Positions 39,651-51,347 of a stretch of DNA of 64,000 nucleotides are shown piece after piece (within the stretch, counting starts at the first letter, position 1; each line of letters starts with the position of its first letter). The notes under the pieces were generated by a model, which was given only the letters and a program-made list of their open reading frames with translations, was not told where the DNA came from and did not search any database. The position numbers and the translations under genes are program-made. Source of the stretch: Rhynchospora pubera (Eukaryota > Streptophyta > Magnoliopsida > Poales > Cyperaceae); NCBI GenBank assembly GCA_028095005.1, contig CM051460.1, positions 72,889,676 to 72,953,675 on the forward strand, read 5' to 3'.

Positions 39651-39833
39651 GGCCTTGATCAAAATGTTTTTTATGCAGGATTTCATTTCGTTTTAATTTA
39701 TTTCTCAGAATTTCGTTTGGGCTAATAATATAGAAATTATAATCAAATGATATCAAATTCGTTCATTTTGATTAGAAAAATTTTAATGAAATGAAATCCC
39801 ATGTTAAAAAAAAAGAGGATTTTGATTAGGGCC
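39651..39833. mobile_element. Tourist-like (PIF/Harbinger) MITE
   Basis: A 183-bp element from GGCCTTGATCAAAAT to ATTTTGATTAGGGCC with TTA duplications at 39648-39650 and 39834-39836. The interior is palindromic and non-coding. Confidence 0.8.
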
Positions 39834-40269
39834 TTATTGTTATAATATTTTTATTGCCAAGCAACCCAAAAAAATGTTTTCCCTTCGAAGATGTTTGAGT
39901 TATATTATTTTGCCTGCCCAAATTATATTATTTTGTTTTATTGGTGGGGCTGTTTTGGTTGGGCGGAATTTGAGTTGAACAAGTTGCTTTAATTTTGTTA
40001 AACAATCAAACAATTTATGTACACTCTTTTTAACTTGGTTGGATAAGATGAAGCCGACCACAAGGTTAGGTTAGGATACCTTAAGATAATCATTCCCTTA
40101 TAAATGTCCGAATAGTATTTTGAAATAGTTGTCAATCGAGATTAATCATTAATGATATTATCTGTCAATTCAAACAATATAGAATTACATTTATTAATAA
40201 TCAAGTTCCTACATTAATTGGAACTGCGTTGACAGATTTACCATATTTGAGGCAGAGTTGCGGAAAATG

Positions 40270-40462
40270 CAATCCCGATTTGCTGTTGCGCGACAAATGG
40301 TGTAGCGCACGTACAAGCCGTCTGATCTTGATCGGACGGTTAATTTTTTACGGGCCTATCAATCTAGGTTACATGCACGGAGCTCCCTTGTCCATTGGAT
40401 CTTGATCAGACGGCCAGCATGCCGCGCTACATCATGTGTCGCGCGGCAGCGGATCTGAATTT
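40270..40462. mobile_element. Mutator-like MITE with perfect 9-bp target duplication
   Basis: A 193-bp fold-back element. CGGAAAATG is repeated exactly at 40261-40269 and 40463-40471. The arms share the GCTGTTGCGCGACA...GTAGCGC motif (right arm GCGCTACATC...TGTCGCGCGGCAGC). The motif recurs in the ends of the 2-kb element at 45116-47111, so the two are probably related. Confidence 0.85.
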
Positions 40463-41376
40463 CGGAAAATGGTCTTTTGTCTCAGCATATGATTAAGCCT
40501 TATGGGCAATTTACATTGCCATTAATACGGTAAATAGTACAAGTAAGGTATATACCATATTGTTAAGGAACTCATTTGAATTTGAATTGTGACATCGGAC
40601 GTACTATTTATCAAAAAGAAAATTAAAAAGGGTTATTTATGATGTAGACGTGTCAAGTACTCATTTGATATAATTTTAAATTCACTTTGACATCCATCAA
40701 GTGATCTCAAACATAATTAATTTGATTCCAATTATTCAATGCTTAATCGTGATCAAGAACTTTTCAAATAATAGCAAGTTCAGTGTAGATATATATTTAA
40801 ATATGTCACATGCATATGGTTTTGAGTTTAAAGGAATTTTAAATTCGGATCCAAAATGTGCAATGTGCGTTATTGCCATCATATGGAAACAGTGGATCAT
40901 TTCATGTTTAGTTGTAACTAGCTTAAGATGTCCTTATATGTGGGCAAATAAAGAAACAAAATAATATTAGATAATAAAAATAAATTGTTTAATCTAATAT
41001 CAATACAAATAGATTTGTTATTTAATTTATTTTTTTATTAGATGAAAAATCAAAATATATTGTTATTTCATATGACGATTAATATCTGACCACAAATCAA
41101 ATTGATCGGACGCAGAAATATATATTTACATGCTAAACCTAGTGTGTAATACCTCTACGGTCCGTGCGTTTATAAGTTATAGAGATAAATATGCTATATG
41201 ATATGGAAATGGTTCCTCACTCCTTTGAAAGTTGAAGATTCCCGAGCATTTAGAGGATCGATCTGCTTAATATTAATGAGCAAGTCAATTACAAACAGGT
41301 TTTAAAATATTGTTGCTCTGGTTTTAATTTTTGGATTATATCGAAAATCAGGAACGCGTCGACGCGATAAGTTTTA

Positions 41377-41565
41377 GGCTCCGTTTGGATGGTTTTTTCT
41401 CGGGATAAGGAATAAGGAATAACCACTTTTTACCAATAAATTTATTTTTAACAATCCAAACTCTTCACAAAAGTTACACACTTCCCAATAAATTTATCCC
41501 TTCCCAATAAATTTCTTCCCTTTTTCCTTCTTCCTACCTTATTCTCAACGCATCCAAACGGAGCC
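41377..41565. mobile_element. Tourist-like (PIF/Harbinger) MITE
   Basis: A 189-bp element from GGCTCCGTTTGGATGG to CATCCAAACGGAGCC with TTA duplications at 41374-41376 and 41566-41568. It is non-coding. Confidence 0.88.
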
Positions 41566-41571
41566 TTATTA

Positions 41572-42056
41572 AATCTCCATGCAGACAAAATTTTATATAT
41601 TTTTTAAAATTTTTAAGTAATTTTTTCGAATTTTTAAAAACTGATGTTTTTGAACGGTTCAGAACTAATTAGATTAATGATTTTCTAAAATTTCAAAAAA
41701 AAAAAAAATGATAACTGCCACTGCAGTTTTGCCATTCCTGTCATCGCTAAATATAAAAATGAACATATAGACGCTCTAAGTGAACACTTACAACAAATAA
41801 GTGTTGTCATCATTTGTTCAGAATTTTACATGCATATTCAACTTATTTTCATTGAACTTATTTGTTTGATGTATATGTTCACCTTGTTTGCTGTATATGT
41901 TCACTTAGAGCGTCTATATGTTCACCTTGTTTGTAGTATATGTTCACTTTATATTTAGCGATGGTAGGGATGACAAAACTGTTTCCCAAAAAAATACTAA
42001 AAAATTTCGAAAAATGTAAAATTTGGTCTGCATTCAGATTTCAATTGGGAGATCAT
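41572..42056. mobile_element. Fold-back element, about 0.48 kb
   Basis: Outer inverted arms AATCTCCATGCAGACAAAATTT and AAATTTGGTCTGCATTCAG are visible. Inner arms share TCATCGCTAAATATAAA with TTTATATTTAGCGATGG, and ACGCTCTAAGTGAACA with its complement. Ends and target duplication are not certain. Confidence 0.6.
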
Positions 42057-42217
42057 ATTAGACAGTTTGGATCGGTCATTTTGAACTAGATTTAGAAAGT
42101 TTGAGCGTGACTCACCGTTTATCTCTTTGGTAAATCTGCTGATTTAGGATACAAATATTGATGAACAATTTTGTTGTACATTCTTTCTATTAGTAAAAAT
42201 GAAAAGTGGTGGGAATT

Positions 42218-42802
42218 TGATGTAATATGATCCAGCACGCACTTCACAAAAAAAGATGTAACTTTTGATAGGAGATCCGTGACCCATAGTTGCACAGGGG
42301 CGGAGCCATAGGGTAGGGTGCCAAACCAGGCTTTGCACCCCTATTATTTGTAATTTACATAAAATTTCCATGCTATTTTAATAAAAATACATAGATAATA
42401 ACCAATTTGCCCCCTAATATGAAAAAATCGCAAAGTGCCCCCCCCCCAATTGTTTATTCCTGGAAACGCTCTGCCAAAGCCCGAAATAAAACAAAGTTCT
42501 GCTGTGTTCTGCCAAATCGCCAACTTAAATTTGCGATCTGAGCCTTCATTTATGGACTTTTGGATCTCTATTTATAATTTTCAAGATTTTAAAGGTTTTT
42601 TAGTTTTTTTTTTTATATATTTTGTCTTTTTAGGATTTTGTAATTTCTTATTTAAGACAACCGTCATTCCTCGGTGAAGCAGTGATTCTTTAAAATTAAA
42701 ATTTATCAATAAAATTGAGAATATGTATGATCTCAACACCAAATTAAAATCTCTCTTTTTTCGTATTTTTCCATATTATCTTTCTCTGTAATTTGTACAT
42801 TA
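42218..42802. mobile_element. 585-bp insertion present in only one of two duplicated blocks
   Basis: The flanking sequence GTGGGAATT...ATTCCCACTTAATTC is continuous at about 53204-53227 in the second block. The insert is bordered by GAATT on both sides (42213-42217 and 42803-42807), a 5-bp duplication. It includes GGGGCGGAGCC and a poly-C run and has no coding frame. The class is unknown. Confidence 0.7.
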
Positions 42803-43264
42803 GAATTATTCCCACTTAATTCAAAAAAAATAAAATTCCGATCTATATTAATAACCTGGTAAGGTGGAAAATGGTTGATTAAACTACGTTGAATATAGAT
42901 TTGACATTTTTCTGTAAAGGAAGATAGAGTTGATATTTAAGTCTTTAAATAGCCCTCAAATACCCTTATCAAGCATAACGAGGAACAAGAAGTAATCTAA
43001 TTTCTGTTATTCTGTTTTAATTTTTTTTCTCTTTCCTTTTTTTTCTTTTGAAGCTAGCTAGGGAGACGATTGTATCGCCTCCTGCAATCTTACCTTTAAA
43101 CGATCTATATATCTATACCCCAAATTTTGCTCGCATGCATATCAATTTCTTTACAAAAATTGCTTTCAAATTAAACAAATTTAAAATCTTAAGCATAAAT
43201 TTCCAACAAAACAAAGACACATTTTACAATATAATGACTGTTTGAGCTCCATGATGTTGAATGC

Positions 43265-46200
43265 TTATTGTAACTTTATGAAATCGTATGCACCAGTGCC
43301 TGCAATCGCCCCCGTAACAGGAGCCACCAAATATATCCATATTCTTTCATAATTTCCATTCGCAATTGCAGGTCCCAATGTGCGAACCGGATTCATTGAT
43401 CCGCCACTCGATGGTCTACAAAAGATATCCAAAAAACGAAAAAAAAAAAAGGGTTGTTCAAATTTATCTGGAAAAGAAATTTTGGATGCAAACTAGATTG
43501 CATGCATGAACTACAAATTTCATTGCACTTACCCAGCAACTAAAATATTTAGAAAAACTGTTCCCCCAATTGCTATCCCAGCTAGCTTTCTGTTCTGTAA
43601 CAGATTCAAATTTAGATATTAGTAAATGAGTGTTATAGGCCATGAAAAGGACGATGCATTAAAGTGAGATTAATTTATAATGAGCTGTACTTACTGCTTT
43701 GAGGTCAAATACCAGTGAAGTGATGACGAACAAGAGGATAAACGTTATCAGAAACTCGAGAAAGAAAGCTCGAGCAGTACTGATTGTTGGTACAGTAACT
43801 CCCCCATTGTGAAAAGGATGAAAGATGAACTTGAGTGCAAATGATGCACAAATGGAGCCTAAAAGCTGAGCAGCTATGTAAAGGGGAACATAAACAAACG
43901 GGAAATGCCGAAAGAGAGATAGTGCAATTGTCATAGCAGGGTTTAGATGAGCGCCTGAGATGTGACCAGTTGAGAGAATGACAACAGCAACTGCTGTGCC
44001 GGCAGAAGCCGCTTTTCCAATTAGTGTTTCGGCATTTGGGTACCTGGCATCCACTATTGGCGTAGCGGCTGCACCAAAAATCATGATGAATGTGCCAATG
44101 AACTCAGATGCTATCTAAAATATTTACGAAAACCAGTTTTAGTGGAAATATTAATTTGATGAATATTCAAACAAAATAATATGTAAAGAGAGTTGGAACT
44201 GACATCGTTTCTCTTTTTTCAAGGATATTGAAAAAGATTAATTCTATGTTGAAAAAAAAAGATCAAAATTGAAGTCACGATAATTGATATTTAAGTAGAG
44301 AAGACGAGCCAATTTGTCAAAGTTCCAAATATATAACAACTTATTTTTCTAGTATACCAACTATCTAGAAATTTCTTATGGGGCCGTTTGGATCGCTTAG
44401 GAATTTGGAAATTTTCAATTTCTAGGCATAAATTTATTGGGAAGTGTGTAACTTTGTGAAGAGTTTGGATTGTTTATAATAAATTTATGTCTAGGAATGG
44501 AAAATTTTCCAAATTCCCACTTCAATCCAAACGGCCCCTATAATATGATCTTTATATCATTTTTTCCTATTTTATAAAATTATTTAAATATTGACAAATT
44601 CTTTGGCAGATACATAACCCCAGATTATTGATTTGGGAGATTTCACATATGTTTGGCAAACATGTTGGCTTATGATTTTAAGAATGTTCTTTCTAGAAAG
44701 ACAAAAGTAATGCTTTGTCAAAAAAATTTAGTTTGCAGGAATACTTCTACATTAAAAAGAGATATTTTCACTCCCAAAAGGGAATCACATTCTCTGTTGA
44801 TCTTTTAAGGTCAGCTGAGTGCTAATTTTCTATTTGAACCGTCTGATCAATGATGGGTACTCCGTGAATAATATCAGACTGATGAGCCTGAAATAATTTA
44901 ACCATCAAAATTAGATCGGACGGTTCAGATCGAAGTTTGCACTCTACTAAGTTTAAAAGGTCAGGGTACTGGTACCCCAAAAGCCCGTATATCCACTGTT
45001 TCCCGACTTCAAAGTTCAAAGAGAATTTATAAGGTACTAGAGTGTTTTGGTGGAGTGAATTATTCTTAATTATCGAGTTAAAAATGTTTTGTTTAATTTT
45101 TTACAGGCTGGATTCGGATCCAAATCGACTGTCGTGCTGTACCATGTAGCGGATCAAATTTAAACCATTCAAAGTTATCGAACGGCACGCGCTAGTTTTT
45201 TTTTTTTGTGTGAGAAATTGGTACGCGATAGTGGGTAACCCATTGAGTTTTTTTTTTTTGTTTGAATTCCTCCACTTAGGCTATCTATGCTCCAGGAGTG
45301 AACGGGGTGATGGAATGGAAGAGGAGAAGATGTGTCTTGTTCCAGTTAGCCCTAGAGGAGGACACGATGGAAACGGAGGGCACAAAAGAGGGGTCTCGAG
45401 AAACAAATTTGCACCCCTGATTTTGGAGTGTACAGGATGGGAATGGGAAAACTAATTTTTTTATCTATTCTATTCTTTATTTCTTCTCTTGATGACAGCG
45501 GACCCATCCATGTATTGATCTCTATGTGTCACCAATAAAAAAATTCAGAAAAAAATAAAATCATCTTTTTATACACTGATATGGGTGGCTAAGTTTAACT
45601 TCTTTTAGATGTTTAGAACAAGATCATGTCTCGTCTCCTCCCATTCCATCATCTCTCTTCTCCTTCCATTTCATTCCATCATCTCTTAGCAAAATTCTGG
45701 AGCATAGCCTTAGGAATAACCCATTGAGCTATTCACATGCATCGATGATCGATCCCAGGTTAAAAAAATTCATAAAAAGCCACGTGGTGTTACCGGAGTT
45801 ATGTGGGACCCACCCAAAAAGCCAAACTTTAATTGGGTGATGCGTAGGCAGCGTAGTGCAATTGTACAAACGGTAATCTTTGCTCAACTGATATCGTTTG
45901 AACAAACATTAAAAAAAAATGCTAACAATTTTGACCGTGATCAAAATATCATTTTAATTGCCAAAGAATAATTTACCCCCTAACTATTACTCTATTAGTA
46001 TGTATATTTGCAACAAATCATCTAGCTTACAATACTAAAAAAAATGTCAAATCAATTTTTATAAAATATTTAATTTAAAGGGAGAAGGTTGACTTTATTT
46101 ATGGATTAAAAAAAAAAGATACGTGGGATAAGAATAATGTAGAATATAAATTTTCATGAAAAATATAGAAATAATTTTTTATATAGTTATTATGTTAATT

Positions 46201-47660
46201 ATGAACTCCATAGCAATATAGCAATTGGCAAAGATATAAAAACTCTAATTAGACGGTACCAAACTCATCTATAATTACACCATCTAAGTGACCCATTAAA
46301 GACTTATTTTAGATATAAAGTTATATCCAATTTACTGAAATATCATTGAGGAAAGCTTAAAAATAATTCCACAAAGTTCATCACTCGATTAATTGAATCA
46401 TGGTAGGAATGTACCCAACTGGATAACATGAGTACATCACAAATTAGCAATGCAGTCCTTTTTTTAATTTTCTAGCAGTTATATTGACTTATTTTTCATT
46501 GCTAAGCCAAAAAAAATGTCTTTTTACTACGCATCACACAATTAAAGTTGACTTTTTGGATGGGTCCCACATAACACCGGTAACAGTACTCGGCTTTTTT
46601 TACTTTTTTAACCGGAAATGCTGGGAAGCCCGGGAGCTATGCTGCACGGATGCAGGTGTGGGTATTGTTTAGGATACGTTGCGGGTGCGGAGATTCGATA
46701 TTTTTGAAAAATTTAGAATACATAAATACATATAAAATAATAAAAAATCACATTTATATCAAAATATATGATTTTTTTATAGTTCAACTACCACTATAGT
46801 GTATCCAATTCAAAAATATATTTAAAACATGAAAAAAATAAATCCAACGCATATCTTGACGAATTTAGACCAAATTCATCGGTCAAACACATTAAAATAA
46901 TATGATTCATCACGTGGAGTATCGGGTGAGAATCGTACTAAAATCGGTATCGGATACGGATGGGACGGCTTTTTATAAGTATCCATGCAACATAGCTTGG
47001 GATGCATGTGAATACAGCTCAATGGGTTACCCACTAGACGTGCCGTTTGATTAGCTTTGAAGGGTTAAGATTTGCTGTGCTACACTACCGCGCGACAGCA
47101 GATTTCGATCCGGCTGGATTCAACCTGATGTGCCAGCAGGTTTAAGATAATCCAACTATTTATCGCTGAACCAAAGGGATAATTTAAGGGAAAAAAGACA
47201 TTCTTAATTTTTTTCAGTTTTCCAAGTACCCTTCTCTCTCTTCATACTACAAAGATAAGAGAAAGACCATGCAAATAAGCAAAATTTTAATTGCACCCGA
47301 GTATACGATTTTGCATTTTTATGTCGAATTGTCAAGTGTTTCTAATAATATAGAAACAAAAAAAAAAAAAGCAAAGCATACTTGTCATAAGAAACCTAGA
47401 TTTCAATTTACGTTTTACTTGACAATTAGCAGCCTAAATTTCATAATCAACTAAAAAATTCTGCATGCATTTCTCCTCCATATTAATCTCGGTAGCAAAA
47501 AGACCATTGTACAAAACATAAGAACCTCCATATATTTAAGCAAATATTACACTTGATTTAAAGTAAAATCAAACGAACATACCAATTTTAGCACAGAAAC
47601 TCCAGGATCAGGTAGCAGCTTAAGGCACCTGATGTGCCTCTCGCTTCCATGGCACATCAT
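43265..47660 (-). CDS. NIP-type aquaporin, copy 1 (NPA/NPV)
   Basis: Four exons: 47660-47583, 44114-43695, 43594-43533 and 43415-43265, giving 236 aa. The start is the first of two adjacent ATGs (MMCHGSERHIRCLKLL); an in-frame stop lies upstream. Six membrane helices of a major intrinsic protein follow. The first pore motif is HLNPAMT (NPA at 84-86), the second GGSMNPVRT (NPV at 195-197, selectivity arginine 198). NPV, GHISGAHLNP and FHPFHNGGVTVP point to the NIP5/NIP6 group, whose known members carry boric acid, silicic acid analogues and glycerol-like solutes across membranes. The N-terminal tail is about 25 aa, much shorter than in NIP5;1. Intron 1 (44115-47582) is swollen by at least four transposons, including a 2-kb Mutator-like element. 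Confidence 0.9.
44380..44538. mobile_element. Tourist-like MITE in intron 1 of NIP copy 1
   Basis: A 159-bp element with GGGGCCGTTTGGATCG...CCAAACGGCCCC ends and a TAT duplication (44377-44379, 44539-44541). The second block lacks it at about 54798, confirming insertion after duplication. Confidence 0.88.
44815..44956. mobile_element. Small fold-back MITE with 8-9-bp target duplication
   Basis: The arms GAGTGCTAATTTTCTATTTG and AGATCGAAGTTTGCACTC are inverted, and TTTGAACCGTCTGATC faces GATCGGACGGTTCAGAT. AAGGTCAG is repeated at 44807-44814 and 44957-44964. The second block has no such segment at about 55047. Confidence 0.7.
45279..45709. mobile_element. PIF/Harbinger-like MITE nested in the Mutator-like element
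   Basis: A 431-bp palindromic element from GGCTATCTATGCTCC to GGAGCATAGCC with TTA duplications (45276-45278, 45710-45712). The inner arms ATGGAATGGAAGAGGAGAAG and their complement pair. The 81-codon frame inside (45210-45455) is not a gene. Confidence 0.8.
46635..46997. mobile_element. Nested fold-back element, about 0.36 kb
   Basis: Inverted ends AGCTATGCTGCACGGATGC and ATCCATGCAACATAGCT interrupt one arm of a larger palindrome. The target duplication is not clear. It is non-coding. Confidence 0.6.
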
Positions 47661-47859
47661 CCTTCCTTCCCTCTTTTGAGACAATTTGGAATGACTCCCA
47701 TTTAGTCATCTTTATACCTATATCACATCTACCACCCCAGGTGTACATTTAATTTTTTGTTTGTCCAGTTAACGGAAGTGTCCAGTTTGGTATTGAGAGG
47801 TATTTAACTGAAAGTGGTTATCACATCTATCACACTGGAAGTGTCCAGTTAACGGAAGT

Positions 47860-48063
47860 TGTTGAAGACACTGGACTAACAAAGTCAAGATATATCAGGA
47901 TCAGTGGTTAGCGCAAACCAGAGTTAATTCAAGAACCCAGTGATTAGTTAGATATTAATCTCTGTAAAACAAATGTATGATAGGTATATAAGTACAGGTA
48001 CCTGTAAGCAAACAACATTCAATTCAGTTACAATCATTCATTCTCAATTGTCTTTTTCGAACA
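47860..48063. mobile_element. Possible small LTR remnant
   Basis: A segment starting TGTTGAAGACAC and ending TTTTTCGAACA has the look of a copia LTR, with a TATA-like GTATATAAGT inside. Two copies of GTCCAGTTAACGGAAGT precede it (47763, 47842). No clear target duplication is seen, and the second block diverges near here. Confidence 0.35.
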
Positions 48064-50670
48064 ATATTCTCTACTAGGGGGTCCCATTGAGCTCGATTCA
48101 TTGTTTACCAATATTTATTTGCAGATGTTGATTATGTAAAAACTGTATTTAATAAATTAATTATCAATTTATTTGTTTAAATGGTTAATTTGAATTTTTG
48201 ATATAATAAATAAATATAGGACAAAAGAGTTGTACGAATTTATATAATTATTTGTTGTTTTTATTGAATGGTAAATAGGATGTTGAAAATAAAAGAAAAT
48301 AAACAGATGGCGTATTCTCTTATATTGTTCCGTTAATCCTGTTATATATGTAGATCTTTAAAACTATGAGGTGTCTGTGTAGTCTTCTGTCTTCTTCATC
48401 ACCACCATAATAGCATTCGTCTTCTATTTGGATATAATATATTGTTGTTGGATCAGATGTAGTGTTGCGTAGGAAATTTGGAGCTGGTGGATATCTAAAA
48501 AAATATTTTTAACATTAATGTATGAAATAATATTGTTATGAAGAAAATCTAAAAAATATTATTAATATTGTTATGAAATAAAAACATTTTGGCATATAAT
48601 TTGGTACCTATCTTGTACCTCCGAGCCAAATTGTATTAGGGACTGCTCCTGATATAATACATCAGCTTGGTTTTTTATATTTTCAGTTATGCTATATTTT
48701 ACTTACGTTTTTTCTTTGACCATCATGCCGGCGCTTGTTTATTTCCCATAAATTGCAATTCATTTTAATTTAAAGTTACAAACTGACCTTGCATGATTAT
48801 AGACGCATAATTTCTGCAATACCTTAAGACCAACTTGATTGTGCATTGATTTTATCATTATCATGTGGAGAAGCAGCCTTATACAATTGCAATGGCTCAT
48901 AACTCTCAACATGGCTCTGCCTCCACCTCTCAATACCAAAGCTAGACAATTATTGTTCAAAAATAAATGTTGGATTTTAAGTAACAGAAAGCAACATTGA
49001 CATATAAATACCATCAATTTCTGGCCTGGTGATTCCCTACAATATGGGGTCCCCAACATTGAAGTGAGAGGAAAGTTCTAATTGAACTCAGAGATTCTGT
49101 GATCATACCAGTCTAAATTTGGGTTATAGAATAAAACCTGATAAGAAATGATTTAGCATAAATCAATGCAAACTTAAAATTTCTCCGTAGATCCAGAATA
49201 ATTGTCTTATAAAATAGTAAAATCCATTCAAATTCATTATAGATTTTTTTTTTTAAATTTGATGCCTGTAGGCTCATTCAAATTCATTATAGATATTATA
49301 CATAGAGAGAGACGCACAAAGCTAACATATTCAGGCCTCATGCCCTCATCCAATTTAATTTTGCATTTTCTCAAAAAAAAAAAAAATTACTACTGGTTGC
49401 AAATGTATCACTTCATATAATGATTAATGATACATTTGAGTCAGTTCTTTTTTTCTTTTTTTTTTTTGAGAAAATGCAAAATTAAAGATATGCGAAATAT
49501 CTTGCCAGCTTCAGACAGTGAAGAACAATGATTAAGATTCGCATCAACTATACTTGGCTACAAATAGAACAAAATTTGCAACCATTAATCAACCCATCTT
49601 CCCCCCCCCCCCCCCCCAAACAACACTCATCTGCACCTTTTGTGTTATAAAAAAAGGCAAAATTTGTTTCTCTAGTAGTTTATATACATGAAATATAATT
49701 TATATGGAAGATAAATTAAATATACAAAAAATCAAAAGAGATCATGAAATTGTTACCATGTAAAAGTATCATATTGTAAATAAAAATGTTGTGCTCTAAC
49801 CAAAAGTATCATACTCATTGACTACGTAAAAGGTATCACTCTAAAAATTTACATATTCTTAATATATGGTTTTAGTTCAAACTAATTCTTCGTAATTTAA
49901 CATTAATTTGAATCTATTGCTTTTATAAACTAATCTGATGTACATAAATTTCAAACTTGAGAGAACATCAACATATCGATAGCAAGGTAGAGGATGAAAC
50001 TAAAAAAAGATTAAATTTTGATCCAAAAATTCAAGTCAGAGAACAACACATCCCCTGGCAATTTTTTTTTTAAAATCAACCATAACTGCATGTAAGAATA
50101 GCAAAATGCAAGCAATTTAACCAAAAATCATCCCTCTACTTAATAGTCTTATTTAAGCCTTAAACAATAATTATAATCATGAAATAATATAAAAAAATTG
50201 GATATACTCACAAAGAATCATGGATGACACTTACCAACAAAAAGAAATGAATAGAGTGGCATCAACTTGATTCTTATGAAATAGCAAATAAATTTCTCAG
50301 AGGGATTATAATAGATCTAACAAAATTGACAAATAAAGAATGATTTGTCCATAATTTTCATAATTCCTCTGAACTGTGTGGAATGAGAGCTTAAGAATTT
50401 TTATTTACCTAACTAAAAATTGAAATGAAGAATTGTACAGAATTGAAGAGAATTGAGTATAATGGAATATTGAATCTATCTAATGAATAACTGACCAAAT
50501 ATGACGGACCAAGCACATCTTCAACGGTGATAGTTATCATACCAATCAACACAGCTGATGATGAACGCTTACAACAGTAGTAATGCTTCTCAAAGCAAAT
50601 TGTTTCTTCCATACTGGGCAGGCACATAACATATTTGCTGTAAAAAAAAAACAGTCAATATAAAAAATAG

Positions 50671-51082
50671 GAGTAAATCTATTGTGAACCATGATGCATA
50701 GAGGATTACGTGCACCACGACCGTTTTGGTCGGTGATTCCACAAATTGTCAATCTAATTTAACCAACCCAATATATATATTGAAATCTCATAAAAAATAA
50801 AATTTTACATATTTTGAAATGTTTTTACTATTTTTTCAGATTTTTTAAAACTTGACATTTGTGGCTATAAATTAGTGTATTTGTAGCAAAAAATGGAAAG
50901 CTTTAAAAAATTCTAAAAAAATAGTAAAAAAATATCAAAAATTGTAAAAAAATTTTTGCTATGAGATTTCAATATATATATTGGATTGGTTAATTTAGAT
51001 TTATTAATTTGCAAAATCACCGACCAAAACGGTCATGGTGCACGGAACCCTCTATGCATCATGGTTCACAATGGAAATTCTC
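50671..51082. mobile_element. Mutator-like fold-back MITE, 412 bp
   Basis: Near-perfect arms ATTGTGAACCATGATGCATA and TATGCATCATGGTTCACAAT run on through GACCGTTTTGGTCGGTGAT-like sequence and a central AT-rich hairpin. Flanks AAAAAATAG (50662-50670) and TAAAAATAG (51083-51091) form a 9-bp duplication with one mismatch. Confidence 0.8.
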
Positions 51083-51210
51083 TAAAAATAGTGTAATAAA
51101 ATCACATAGCTCAACACTTGCATGGTCCACATGCTCTTCTTTTCCTTTGTCTGATAACAGATGCATGAAACAATTCACTTACAAAACATCCAAAGTGAAT
51201 GCTAAGCCAT

Positions 51211-51347
51211 ACACATACAGAAATTAATGAACCAATATAGGCTGTGCAGTAAAACAGAAATTAATAAACCAATATATTTCTTAATAAACCAATAAACCAT
51301 GCACATACAGAAATAAATAAACCAATATAGGCTATGCAGTAAAACAG
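51211..51347. repeat. Direct repeat, about 46 bp, units 92 bp apart
   Basis: ACATACAGAAAT..AT.AACCAATATAGGCT.TGCAGTAAAACAG occurs at 51213 and 51303, with a shorter related piece between. It gives rise to a repetitive 114-codon minus-strand frame that I do not regard as coding. Confidence 0.7.

Larger units (their letters stand above)
45116..47111. mobile_element. Mutator-like element, about 2.0 kb, with nested inserts
   Basis: Inverted ends of about 90 bp: the left starts GGATCCAAATCGACTGTCG, the right is its diverged complement ending CTGTCG.../...CGATCC. The 10-bp target duplication GGCTGGATTC is exact (45106-45115, 47112-47121). There is no transposase frame. At least two further inverted-repeat elements lie inside (45279-45709 and 46635-46997), and inner arms around GGGTAACCCATTGAG (45232, 47020) suggest a third. 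It is absent from the second block near 55190. Confidence 0.85.

Noticed and set aside
45210..45455. 81-codon + frame
   Set aside because: Overlaps a nested MITE and the inverted arms of a Mutator-like element.
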